Assembly (NCBI GenBank): GCA_946122785.1
Contig: CAMGYJ010000011.1
Location: 16,616,001 to 16,680,000 of the forward strand
Reading direction: 5' to 3'
Source of the DNA: Linum tenue
Lineage: Eukaryota; Streptophyta; Magnoliopsida; Malpighiales; Linaceae
DNA length: 64,000 bases
The notes beneath the pieces are model-generated. The model was not told where the DNA came from. It saw only the letters and a list, made by a program, of their open reading frames with translations, and ran no database searches. The position numbers and the translations under genes are program-made. Within the stretch, counting starts at the first letter, position 1. Each line of letters opens with the position of its first letter. Shown here piece after piece: positions 1 through 11,195 of the stretch.

Positions 1-16
1 AAAAACGGTCTTCTCC

Positions 17-1260
17 ATGAGTTTGAAGCAAGGTCCCGACTCTGATCGGTTCATAGGGGAATTCTTTAAAGCCTTCTGGGATATTATAGGCCCTTATGTA
101 ATTGAAGTTGTAAGCTCGTTCTTCACAACGAGTATGATGCTCCGTAACTTTAACCATGCCTGGCTATTGATACCTAAGGTGGACCATGTGGAGACTATGC
201 GTCAACTCTGTCCAATCAATTTCTGCCAGTTTGTGTGTAAAGTGATAACTAAAATCATGGCTGAAAGGCTTTCCTGTCTCTTACCCCAGATCATCACAGA
301 AGGACAAAATTCGTTCATCCGGAAATGCCAGATTATTGAAAATAACCTCCTTGGGCATGAGCTAATGCATTACATGAAAATCAAAACATGAGACAAGAAA
401 GGGTACATTGCTCTAAAGGTTGACATGGAAAAGGCCTATGATAGAGTCGAATGGACATTTCTTCTTGTTGTTTTGGATAAGATGGGCTTTAACTCCGACT
501 GGAGAGGATGGATTCAGGAATGCCTCTGATCGACGATGTTCTCTGTCCTGATGAATGGCACCCCGTCCAAATTTTTCTCTCCTTTCAGGGGACTTCGGCA
601 GGGGGATCCTCTATCCCCCCCCCCCTTTCTCTTTGTGCTTTGCACGGAGGGATTTGCATCGCTCTTTCGAAAAACCATTTCGGAAGGGAAATTAGAAGGG
701 TAGAGCTCCCCGAATCTCGCATCTATTCTTTGCCGATGATTCTTATTTATTTCTCAGAGGTTCCCTCCAGGAGTGTGAGAATTTGATCAAGGTTCTGAAT
801 GATTATGAGGAGCTTAGTGGATAAAGGGTGAACCTGGCTAAATCGGCGGTTTGTTTTAGTAAGAATATTGCTCTGCCATATCAGGATTTCTTGGTAGAAA
901 TTCTGGGTGTCGGGGCTATGGGAGTCCATGATAAATACCTCGGGCTTCCAAGGCTGATAGCCCAATCGAAAATGGCTACCTTCCACTATTTGGAGGAGAA
1001 ATTGTTGGAGCCACTTCAGGGATGGAAGCGCATGACTCTGCCTTAGGCTGCTAAGGAGACTTTGATTAAGTCTGTTGCTTTAGCTTTGCCTTTGCATGTT
1101 ATATCCTGTTTCAAGCTACCTCTCTCTCTCTTTGTCGTCTCCTATACAAGCATGTGACCCGATTTTGGTGGGATGTTGAAGAGGGTCACTCTAGAATTCG
1201 ATGGATGTCCTGGCGCAATATATGCAAAAGTAAGCATGACGGGGTTGGGGTTTCGTTGAT
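17..1260 (+). pseudogene. LINE-A reverse transcriptase remnant
   Basis: The first 124 codons (17-391) match the RT N-terminal half of LINE-C residue by residue with scattered changes, for example FFKAFWDI and KIMAERL. The frame then breaks near 391 and again around 530, 830 and 1046. The catalytic-motif region is still recognisable near 720-775, where the translation keeps the FADDSYLF type of sequence and the downstream GSLQE. Stop codons and shifts make it inactive. It is inferred to have been the polymerase for target-primed reverse transcription. Confidence 0.85.
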
Positions 1261-1470
1261 TTGAGCATTTTAATCAGGCTCTCTTAGCCAAAATTGGCTG
1301 GCGGATCCTCAATGAACCTCAGTCCCTCTAAGCCCAGGTGTACAAAGGGAAGTATTTTAATAATGGGGCCTTCCTCTCCGTTACGGCTGGCTCCCGACCA
1401 TCTTGGGTTTGACAGAGTATCCTTTATGGCTGTCATTTGTTAGAAATGGGACTACGATGGAAAATCGGTA

Positions 1471-2096
1471 ATGATCAAAACCCCTCTCTGCTTTCTGCCA
1501 ACTAGATTCCTCAGCTACATCTATTTCCCCTATTTACAATCCAAGGGTGATAATCGAGGAGGGGATCTACCAGTAGCGGAGGTCATTTGTCCGGGGGAGG
1601 GGAGGTGGTGCGACCTTAAACTTTGCCAGTGGTTTGACCCATCTACCTGTCAAGCCATCAATGCTATTCCTCTACATCGACAAAATATTAAAGATCGATT
1701 GATCTGGCATGCCACCTCTTACGCGCTTTTCACGATCAAGTCGGCCTACCATTTTGCGGTTCTTTTGGATCAGCAAAGCAATCGTCGTTGGAAGTCAATG
1801 GCTAGTTGGATGGATAGGGTAAGCTGGATTCCTCTGTGGGAGGCTAATATTCCTCCAAAGCTCAAAGTGTTTTTTGTCAAATCTTTGATAGAATTCTCCC
1901 CACGACTGAAGCCTTCATAGATAGGAATGTCTCTGTGCTCCCTCGGTGTCCTGTTTGTTGGGTAGCCTCTAAAACAATGGAACATTTGTTTCTTGACTGC
2001 ACAGTTGCTCGCGCTCTCTGGGACCATTCCGGCCTTGAATAACTTGGGCAGGGTTTGCCTCGGCACACGTTCCCGCTCTTTCTAAAAAAGTTGATG
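1471..2096 (+). pseudogene. LINE-A C-terminal RT and zinc-binding (zf-RVT) remnant
   Basis: The translation parallels LINE-C 59990-60540. It holds the LCQWFDP block, the SAYHFAV block, WEANIPPKLKVF and then, after a shift at about 1880, a Cys-rich stretch corresponding to RCPVCW and MEHLFLDC. In plant LINEs this is the zf-RVT domain between RT and RNase H. The coding sequence is cut at 2097-2104 by the hAT-like insertion. Non-functional. Confidence 0.8.
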
Positions 2097-2104
2097 TCTC
2101 TAAT

Positions 2105-2905
2105 TAGGGGTGGAAATCGATACGGTATCGGTATCCCAATCCCGAATCCCGAAATCTCGTATACCGAATTATACCCGAAAGTCAATCCAAATCCCAATCC
2201 CTAAATAATTTCGGTATCCCAATCCCAATCCCTAAATATTACGGTATCCCAATCGGTACTTTGGTATCCCAGCCGGTATTATCGAATACAAAATTAATTA
2301 TATTTGAAATAAATAATTAAATATACAAAACTAGATTTGATTGTTTAATTTAGGGCAAAGAGACTAAGCAAAGAGTCTTGAGTTTTCCTAGAGCTAGGAT
2401 ATGGATAAGGAGAATGAAGGAGATGTGACATCTCAAGTTCTTGTTATTGGTAATCTTTAAATTGACGAATTGAAAGCTGATAGTCAATTAATACTAGTGT
2501 TTGCTTTTTGGTGTTATGAAAATTACAAGTTATTAGGTGCGAGATGAGAGTGACTTAAATTGAAAAGTCAAAATTGAGTTGGATGTGGACTTTTGAGTTG
2601 TGAAACAAAGATGAAATTATCTATGTATAATTAAGTGACATTCTTGGTGGTTCAGGGTTGTTTAGTAGTGAACGAGAGAGTCTAGTTGAGAGGATAAAAT
2701 ACACACTTGCTTATATTTCGGTATTGATCGGTATTTTAGTATATACCGATCTCAATCCCATAATCCCTAATACCAAATTACAATTGAAATTCAATCCCAA
2801 TCCCAATCCCAAGAAATAATACGTGTATTCGGTAATAACAAATATAGACAAATTCGGTACGGTATTCAGTATATCCCAAATACCGGTACCAAACTTCCAA
2901 CCCTA
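2105..2905. mobile_element. hAT-like non-autonomous element 1 (801 bp) inside LINE-A
   Basis: The terminal inverted repeats are TAGGGGTGG at the left and CCAACCCTA at the right. The flanking 8-bp target duplications are tctctaat (2097-2104) and actctaat (2906-2913), 7 of 8 identical, which is typical of hAT elements. The subterminal zones are packed with short motifs related to CGGTAT and CCCAATCCC in both orientations. The middle (about 2330-2700) is AT-rich with no coding sequence. Aligning the flanks to LINE-C shows an uninterrupted LINE at the same place. Confidence 0.8.
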
Positions 2906-2926
2906 ACTCTAATACATCAACCGTCT

Positions 2927-3570
2927 TTGTTCATGGCTATTGTTGCTATCCTTTGGAGGATATGGAGATCCCGGAACTGGGTAGTCTTTGAGGGCAAACA
3001 GTTTGGGATCCCGGCTGTGATGCGAAAATTTAACCATCAGGTCCAAGAATGGGTTAGTTTGCTGGTGGACCCAGTACTCCAGTCCTCCAACCCTCTTATT
3101 CATCCCATGGGCCCTGATGGCTCTGTTGTGGCTGTTTGTACGTGGGATGTGGCGAAAAGGAGTGGGTCTCATTCAACATGCGGGATGCTTATAATGAACC
3201 TAACTAGGGAGGTCCTATTGGCGAAGGGGTTCAGTTTCCGTTGATTGATGATTCTATGGTGGTTGAGCTACTTGTCCTCCGGGAGGCTATTGTATGGTGT
3301 TTGGGCCTAGGCTTTACGGAGATGAGGTTTGAAGGCGATGCCAAAGTGGTCATTGACAAAATCATACAGGCTGATATAAGAGATAATCGGATGAGGGCTA
3401 TTCTTGAAGAAATTGTGCATTACTTCGCCATTCATGTTGGGTTTAGTGTTCGATTTGTAGGTCGTTGTAACAATCAGATAACTCATTTAGTAGCTAGAAA
3501 GGCCTTGTCTTTGTATCCGACTATGAGTCGATTCTTTGATTCTCAAGCCTGGCTGAATTTCAGGATGTAA
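2927..3570 (+). pseudogene. LINE-A RNase H-like C-terminal domain remnant
   Basis: Two overlapping frames carry the domain: 2927-3243 (WRIWRSRNWVVFEGKQFGIP, then CTWDVAKRSGSHS) and 3241-3570 (VVELLVLREA, FEGDAKVVIDK, VRFVGRCNNQITHLVARKA). The acidic positions of the plant RNase H (RVT_3) fold are mostly kept, but the frame is broken at 3241. It lines up with residues near the C-terminus of LINE-C ORF2. Confidence 0.85.
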
Positions 3571-3615
3571 CTATCTATTTTTCGAATCAATGTATGATTA
3601 TCTTTTGTCAAAAAA

Positions 3616-4483
3616 TATAGACTCATCATACCTACTTTACCGCCCTCTTCCTAGTGAGATAAATATACATTAAATTATTTTGATTGTTTCCCAAAATACC
3701 CAAGGTACTACTAAAATTTACAAAATACTACAATACACAATATTTTCCCCAAAAAACATAAAGTTTAGGCAAACACTTCTAACATCAGCTTTCTAGTTAA
3801 AACGTTGTCGATGCAAGCGATGAATCATTTAACAAATTTGAGAAACGAAGTCTTCCCATAAACGCAAAAGGCAGCCGTCCATTTCATTGGACACCGATTT
3901 TGGGCTTTGATTATCGAAACTAGCAAAGCCTGCTCGCTATCGATTCGCGTATCAGAAAAATAAATATTTTAAAAAGTAATAGTTTTAATGTTGATCCAAA
4001 AGTGAAAGTAATCTTATTTCATTCTTTTTATAGGTTTGTTATTTACAATAGCATATGGTCGATGAACTTGCATAAGGAAGAAGGGTTGTCAAATAGATTA
4101 TTTATGTTTAAACTTCTTTCATAACGCTGTTGTTTCAATTTGTATGACTATTAGTTGATCCTGATGTAACTTTTGCAGAATGACGGAGCTTCTCTAAATC
4201 TTTTCAAGAAGTATTTAAAAACAAATGTTGAGTGTTTACCTGAAAAACTATCAGAATTACTTTCTAATATAAGAGGTAATGTTAAATGACTAAAAGAGAT
4301 TTCTAACATATAATTTGAATACAAATTCTAAAAATATAAAGGTATTTAAAATGGATCACGTTAGATTTATTTCGTATTAAATAATACTATTTTTCAATTT
4401 ATTTTTTATAATGATATAAATGAAACCAAATTATGTTTTCTAGAAAAAGAATAAAATATGGTAAGTACAATTTTATCTTTCTC
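3616..4483. other. AT-rich spacer, no gene seen
   Basis: I see no open frame of note, splice-linked exons or repeat boundaries here. The sequence is AT-rich and separates the 3' end of LINE-A from the degenerate tandem repeat. Confidence 0.6.
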
Positions 4484-5345
4484 AAACAAAAGGAAAAAAC
4501 GAAATGAAAAACACTAAAGCTAAAACTCACTACCGACTCAAAAGTCGTCAACACCAGGTTCAACTTCGTTTGACCTAGTTGAACCGAGTTTTGGGCAAAT
4601 TCACACTTGACACAACCCGCCAATTACAAAAACAGATAAACTCGCTCCTGCCGAAAAACCTGTAAAATCGGGTTCAAGTCGCTCTGGTCGGGTCGAACTA
4701 GGTTGTATACCCATGTGTTTGGACTCAACTGTCATTCCCAACCAAAAGGAAAAAGATATGAAATACTAAAGCGGATAAAAGTCGCTCATGACCCCAAACT
4801 CTCAACACTGCTTTCAACTCGCTTTAATCAGGTCGACCTAGTTTTAACAAATTCACAATTTACTCAACGTGTCAATTACAAAAGCGGATAAAACTCACTC
4901 TCGATATGAAAACCCGTCAACAATAGGTCAGAGTTCAATTGTCATTCTCAACGAAAAGGATAATGAGAAATTAAAAAAAACCATTAAAGCGTACAAAACA
5001 GGCTTTCGATCTAAAACTGGTCAACAATGTATTCAACTCGCTTTGAACAATATTTTAACAAATTAACACTTGGTCCAACCCTCCAACTACGAAAGTGGAT
5101 AAAGATTGCTCACAATACAACACTCGTTACTTCGGATTCAATTGTCTTCCCAACCAAAAGAAGAAAAAAAGAGAATATTTATCATGCTAAAGTAGGTTTA
5201 AAGTCGCTTTGACCGGATCGAATTAGGTTGGATACCCATGGATTATGATTCAATTGTGAGCATGCTCAACAAAAAGGAAAAAGTGAAAGAAAAAAAAAAT
5301 ACTAAAGCGGACGCAACTCGGTCCCGATACAAAACTCGCCAACAT
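4484..5345. repeat. Degenerate tandem repeat, about 200-250 bp monomers
   Basis: The block AACCAAAAGGAAAAA followed by ACTAAAGC(G/T), then a CTCGCTTT/TCGGGTC-like stretch and AACAAATTCACA, recurs with starts near 4484, 4738, 4949, 5150 and 5267. Monomers are strongly diverged and differ in length, and the last is short. Several recurrences keep the order of the sub-blocks, so this is an old tandem array rather than simple A-rich sequence. Confidence 0.6.
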
Positions 5346-6128
5346 TGAGTAGATATGGTATGGATTTTCGGTAGCGACATTGGAAAACTGTGAAGGAGGA
5401 CAACTTAGGATTCCGTTTACAGTGTTTTGAGAAGGTTTTGAATTGGTGAGCGATGTCGAGGATTGGACAAAGCATATCTAGTACAAGCATTTGAACAAAT
5501 AATATTCTTAATCAAAAGTTCTGAAACAAGAATCACAATTTGGACAAAGGATTAGGGTGTTTTAATATTTCTTCCCCACAACGTGCCAACCTAAAAATAA
5601 TCTCACCAACTTCTGGCGAATACTTCGATGAAAACATAATTAGACTTCTAAAACGTGTTATGAAGCTAGTGAATGTTTATTGTTTAAAAGGTGGTAAATG
5701 AGAATGAATATAATTATGAACTAATTTGAAAACATTTGTAAAGACCAAAGGTGTCGAGATAAAGACAGAAACTCATAGGAGTCGCCAAACCAAGGGAGTA
5801 CAAATTACAAAATTCGCTGGAAAAAATAATTACTCAAAATTTCCAAAAGTACAAGCATTTTATTTGAATTTTTATTGCTGGAAGAAAATTATTTAACGGG
5901 GAAAAAATGATCGTAAATGGTTTTCCAGCTACCGCAGCATATTCCCTTCACGGACCACCAAACGCAGCAAACTCTAACGGAAACGCAAGGCGAAGATTCG
6001 CGGCCAAATTCCCTCGTTCTTCCGCCTCCGCCAAACGCACTCTCTTCTCTCATTTGGCCAGTTGCCGGAGCGCCAGCGATTCCTCCTCCTCCTCCTGGTC
6101 TTCCCTTGTGCCTCCGTCGCGATCAAGA
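5346..6128. promoter_or_regulatory. 5' flank of the SurE gene with possible upstream start
   Basis: The spacer 5346-5880 has no supported feature. A TATA-like TTATTTAA lies at about 5889-5896. An in-frame ATG at 5907 would add 74 residues, rich in Ser, Arg and Ala with few acidic residues, before the family-typical start at 6129. It is uncertain whether 5907-6128 is 5' untranslated sequence or codes for an organelle-targeting peptide. Confidence 0.4.
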
Positions 6129-8555
6129 ATGGAGAACTCCGTTTCCATCTCCGATCATCACCTGCCGACGGTCATGGTCACCAACGACGACGGTATCGAC
6201 GCGCCTGGGCTTCGCTCCCTAGTTCGAGTCCTGGTCTCCTCCCGTCGCTTCCACGTACTGGTTTGCGCTCCTGATTCGTACGTTTTTTTCATCATTTGCG
6301 TTCTCGTTATTTCCTTCTCCGTTAGTCTTTTGATTTTAGCTGTAGGTATAGAATTGCGATGGAAATTCAATTCGAGTTCCGAGTGGTGAGAGTTGGAGTG
6401 GTGATCGGAAATTCCTGTATGAATAGCGATTGATTCTGAAGTTTGTGAATGGCGGAATTAGATTTCATCGGTGCTTTATCAGCTAATTAGCTACAAACAA
6501 TTTGCAGAGAGAAGTCAGCCGTGAGCCACAGTATTACTTGGCGGCATCCGATATCAGCTCAGCGAGTGGAAATTGATGGAGCGACGGCCTATGGAGTTTC
6601 TGGTTCGAATTATTTGAGCTCTTCCTAAACAATATTTAATCTCTGAGTAATTTTTGCGGGAGAATAAAGCTGGCTCTGTGCTGTGCAGGAACTCCTGCTG
6701 ATTGTACCTCCTTAGGAATCTCCGGAGCGCTGTTTCCTTCAGTTCCTGACCTGGTAGCTCTCTGCCTGTCATCTCCGGCTTCAAAACTGACACTTAGAAG
6801 AATGCTGTTGATGATTCTGTTCAGACTTTCAGATTCCTTCTTGGTTGCACAGTAGTAACTATGCCATGGATGATGCTTGCCTTGGACTTAATTAGCCAAC
6901 TAGTGATTGAGAATGCCTAGTCTGTTTTATGTTTTTTGTGATGAGTCCTACTGCTTAGAACTTAGAAGTTGTGGCGGATCCCCTCGTTGTTTATTGTGCA
7001 GTATCTGTTCCCAAAACAGTGTCGCTCTTAAGTTTACTGTGGGTTACAAATTTGATGTACGCAGGTAGTAAGTGGCATAAACATGGGGAGCAACTGCGGC
7101 TATCACATGTATGAATCAGTTACCACTTTCTTGATTTTTATCTGGTGCACTTAGCAAAGTATTTAAACATGAAGTCCTAGAAATTACGGGAGGCTATGAT
7201 TACCGCATTTCTATACTGATGAGTCCCTTGTTTGGTATGCCAGTGTGTACTCCGGCACAGTTGCTGGCGCTCGTGAGGCCTTCTTTAACGACATCCCTTC
7301 CATCTCCGTGTCATATGATTGGTAAGATACACTCTATGTACAATTATCTTTCCCATATTGTGGTAAATTTATTTACTGTTAATCTAACTACACCAGATTT
7401 GTGACAACAGATTGCAGAGTACTAATTAGTTTGTATGTTCCTAACTGTTCCGCATCTGTAGGGTTGGGGGGAAGAGCAGTGTTGAAGACTTCACTCTTGC
7501 TGCTGAGGCGTGTATACCAATTATAACAGGCATACTTGCTGAAGTTAAAAGTAAAAAATATCCATCTGGGTGCTTCTTGAATGTAGACTTGCCCACAAAT
7601 GTTACCCAGCATAAGGTAATTTCAAGCATAACACCTTTGAATATGAAACTTATAGAGGATTACTCCACCTCCTGCCTTTGTGATACACCTTGATTTTATT
7701 CTTGCTGATGTGTCTGGAGAGCGGGTTCACAGTAGTCGCTTTATGTTTGAATCTGATGACAATAAAATGTCCGGAGGAAAGGGGGAAACTGATCTCAAAG
7801 GCTTGCTTACGGTTTAGGTGTGCTAGACTGTTTACATTGGGTTATGGGGTCTGATACCGTTTGCCTGCCACTATGACTTCTTTGACAATCTATTTCAAGC
7901 CACATCGTTTCATAATTCTGGGGTGTGTTCTCTCATTCGTTGGAATAGGGGTATAAGCTCACCAGACAAAGTAGAAGCATATATAGAATGGGATGGAAGC
8001 AAGTTACTTCTACCACACAAGGAGGGAAAATGTTGTCAACAATGACAATGGATACAGATGGAAAGATGCAAGCGGAGGCTGATACAACGGATGATGCATC
8101 ACAAGGAAATCTTGTCTTCAAACGAGAAGTCAGTCCCTTTCTTCCATACCTTAATCATTTTTAACCAGAGTTTTTATATTCCTCTTGCAGCTTAGAAAGT
8201 GGGAGTTCCTTTCTCTTTACCAAACAAAGTTCCACTGTTACATTTTTAGAAAGATAAGATTTGTTTACTTGAATTTGATTTCTCAGGTAAGAGGAGCTCA
8301 AATTGTTGAAGATGATACGGACCACAAATATCTCAAGGATGGATATGTACGTGTTATAACTTAATCTATTATCTGCTTTTCACATAAATTTGTGAATTGT
8401 AATATGAAAGACATTGACTATCTTGCTATTCCTCTCTGGTTCAGATTACTGTAACTCCCCTTTCGGCTCTTTCCCCTGCTGACGTAGGTTGCCACACATA
8501 CTTTAAAGACTGGTTACCGAGTGTAGTTGACCACACATCCCCTTCTGCCTTATAA
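6129..8555 (+). CDS. SurE-like 5'-nucleotidase / acid phosphatase, nine exons
   Basis: SurE proteins are metal-dependent nucleoside monophosphate phosphatases. By eye the exons are 6129-6277, 6508-6602, 6689-6753, 7065-7108, 7244-7321, 7462-7615, 7949-8128, 8287-8346 and 8445-8555. All introns are GT-AG, phases agree, and the product is 311 residues. The N-terminus has the signature [11 protein letters not shown], whose paired Asp residues bind metal. [13 protein letters not shown] follows across intron 1, then [10 protein letters not shown], then [12 protein letters not shown], then [13 protein letters not shown]. The C-terminal part has [10 protein letters not shown], an acidic linker and [14 protein letters not shown]. 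The start at 6129 gives the usual plant N-terminus, a few residues before the metal site. An in-frame ATG at 5907 is the alternative. Exon edges are hand-called. No broken exon was seen, so it is probably functional. Confidence 0.88.
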
Positions 8556-10845
8556 GATGCTGCATTTTAGTGGGAAAGCCTCCAAAATGATACACAATAT
8601 CCTGGTGAGTAACAAAATTCCTGCTCAATGTACTCATTGGTAGGTGGAGCATCTTTTATGAATTGGGATTTTGGGTAATTATACAAGTCCTGTCTCTGTA
8701 GATGAATGGCTATTGGTACTTTCATTTCTCTTTGTTTCAACCTAAATGTCAGTTCTGATGTCACTTCAACCTTCAGCTTGTCCTTTATTAGCTTGCGAAT
8801 TGAGATTCATTCTAGAACGTCTTTCTACGTTTATTCGGCTAGACTCGTCACAAGTGCAACTCTTTTACTCTTCTAATAATAGTAGATACGACTCCTGCGA
8901 TCTCCATGCAAAAACTGATGTTGCCAGGTTAATCGCCATATGACTCTTGTGATAAACCCATGCTGGCTTTGTCAGCGGCAAGTAGTTTAGCCGGTACAGT
9001 ATCACGAACACTGCTTCTAGCTCAAAGCACAGACATTTGAAGTAGAAACTCATCCATCTCATTGCAGAAGCTTCTCCGACAATCACCGACGCGAACAGCC
9101 TTTTCCTTTAGCTCTTACATTCCGTCTCGCAGCACTTCAGTTACTTTACAGATGCTAATCACCAATTCATGATTGGCTTTTTTTCTCTCCAGGAAAACCA
9201 AAGAGAGAGAGAGAGAGGCGTTCAAACTTTGAAGTAACCCTGAAGAAGTAACATCCCCGTCGGTTATTAGTTCGTTAGTTACTATCCTGTTGCCCAATTT
9301 ATTCCAGCGCTGCATTAAAATCGCCCACCACATGAGTGAACCGACAGCTCTACCATTGGAATCAAACGCCTCAGATTTAGCAGTTTGCTGTATTGAAAAC
9401 TCTTTGTTTTATCATTATCAGTGTGGTGTGCGATTTCTGTTTGTTGACATGATGCCTAATTGCCTGGGCGGTGTATTTGTTGGACTTTCCACAGGGTGTT
9501 GTGTTCGGCCTAAACAAGGAAGAAGCTACCTTTTTTCTTCATTATCGTCCTCTTCAAAAGGTTTGGTCAAGATTTTTTTTAAAAGTGACGTGGACAGTAA
9601 TGGACAGCGACTACCAAGATGCTTGACTACCAATACTCAGCTTTACCTACACGGCTACGTATTAACCAACACCTGGCTTAGTACTCTAGTGTCATTAATC
9701 ACCAAAACCCAACTTTAATTCAATGTCTAATCAAATGAATGACAAAGAGAAGTAACCTCAATGGTAGTAGTCCAAACTCCAAAGGTAAAATAGTTGTTTT
9801 TATTGTAATTCAAGAGTGAATTTTAAAGAATTACATTACATTCGAATAATCATAGTTCAGATGTTAGACATTAATCTCAATTCAATCGTGTTGAATAACA
9901 TCAAATTGTTGACCACTGACCTTTTAGTGACTTTGATTTGCTCATTCTATAACATGTATAGTTGAGATTATTGTATTCTTGTGATATAGGAGTGTTATTA
10001 TTAGTCTCAATTCCCGTTAGATATCTTTTTCTTCGATTCAGTTCTTCCACCACCACCACCATCATCGCGAATCGCAATTAGATTCAGACATGGTAGTAGA
10101 TGAAGCTCAAAACCAATCAATATGAATGAACGGAGTGAAGTGAAGTGAAGAAAGGCACATCAAGGATTGGCAATGGTTGAAAGAATTAGGGCAAAACAAA
10201 TTGAAAACCTCATTCATAATCACATAAAAGGCAGATGTAGTAAATTATGGGGTTCTAATTCATGTGCTGTCCAATCCCTACAGATATCTTTTTTCGCAAG
10301 TCAACTTCAGTAACCATACATGAAAAAAGAAGAAAAGAAGAGACAAACCGTCTCTCAACTGCTGAAACTGACAAAGCAACTATCAAGAAGAAATCTAGAA
10401 ACACAATCTAACAACAACCCCAATGATCCACCCCACCAAATTTCCGTTCATCCAATGCCCCTTTTAGGGTTTTCATTTCCGTTTAAGCATTGCTCCCATG
10501 GAAAATCCCAAAAACGCCAGAAGAAAGGATATACAAGAAAGGTTTGTTGTTTTGTTCTCTCTTCTCTAGTATGTAAGTTCATACCGTGACAAGAAGCTTA
10601 AACTCACAAACAAGGGCATGGGAAAGCCCAAAAAACAGAGGAAACAGAGGAAGAACCAAAAAAGATGGGGGGTGTTTGTGTATATAGTAATAAAACACAA
10701 TTATAAATACACGATATAATCATTATGTACAAAAAGATAAGAGTGGGTTAAGCTCGGATGTGTGTCTCATTTCCGCCATCACCATGATTCAGTTCTGCAA
10801 TCTGTACTGGTATGAAGAGTGTTTTTCGATGTTCACTTCCCCTGC
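8556..10845. other. Spacer with no supported gene
   Basis: The first part is presumably the SurE 3' untranslated region and flank. A (GA)n run lies at about 9199-9218, and a short CCACCA run near 10050. Open frames at 9290-9718 and 10320-10589 show no recognisable domain, and their codon pattern looks random. The stretch just below 10846 is likely the 3' untranslated region of the minus-strand small gene. Confidence 0.5.
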
Positions 10846-11195
10846 TCATTGCTTTGATGGCTGCGGCGGCGGCTGCAGAATGTGAGGGGAATTGGCCTCA
10901 ACCAGTATCGACCACAGAACATGAACATCCTCGTACGAGCACGACTTCACATCATCGTACAAAATGTATATCCCTCTTCCTGCGAAGCGAAAAGAAAAGC
11001 TCGATCAGACGAATTGCACGATGACGATGATGAAATGGGAGAAACAGAGTAATGAAGCTTCAATTGTGGGAGAAGTAAGTAAGAGAGACGAGAGTGAGGA
11101 GAAGGAGGAAGAGGCTACGTACTGTTGTTGGAAGTGGTGTGGAGGCGGAACCAGAGCTTCTTCAATGGGGAGAAGAGGGATTGAAGCCACCCCAT
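10846..11195 (-). CDS. Small conserved plant protein, 68 aa, two exons
   Basis: Exon 1 runs 11195-11123 and exon 2 10979-10846. The intron (11122-10980) begins GTACGT and ends TTCGCAG, and the split codon is Arg. The product starts MGWLQSLFSPLKKLWFRLH, continues RRGIYILYDDVKSCSYEDVH and VLWSILVE, and ends in a Pro/Gln-rich tail. I recognise this as a small plant-specific family of about 60-70 residues with these same two blocks; its function is unknown to me. The N-terminus is an amphipathic, Leu/Trp-rich basic helix; the core mixes acidic and hydrophobic residues. The 5' flank on this strand is CT-rich. Neither exon stands out alone, but the match and the clean splice phase make the call fairly strong. 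Confidence 0.75.

Larger units (their letters stand above)
1..3615 (+). mobile_element. LINE-A: decayed L1-type non-LTR retrotransposon, 5' part outside window
   Basis: This is a degenerate copy of the same L1 family as LINE-C (54040-61272). The order is reverse transcriptase, then the zinc-binding connection, then C-terminal RNase H. The reading frame is broken many times. Its 3' end lines up with LINE-C: both have CTGAAT, an AGGATGTAACT block, then TGATTATCTTTTG and an A-run, which here is only about six A. An 801-bp hAT-like element (2105-2905) sits between the zinc-binding and RNase H parts. The window begins inside the RT domain, so the upstream half is not visible. No target duplication can be assessed. 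Confidence 0.9.

Noticed and set aside
5907..6389. A 160-residue SurE-like ORF read straight through
   Set aside because: After 6277 the frame runs into intron 1. Homology continues only after splicing to 6508.
9290..9718. A 142-codon plus-strand frame
   Set aside because: No domain, no splice partner, and composition like the spacer.
10320..10589. An 89-codon plus-strand frame near the small gene
   Set aside because: Lys/Gln-rich, with no similarity known to me and no supporting signals; probably chance.
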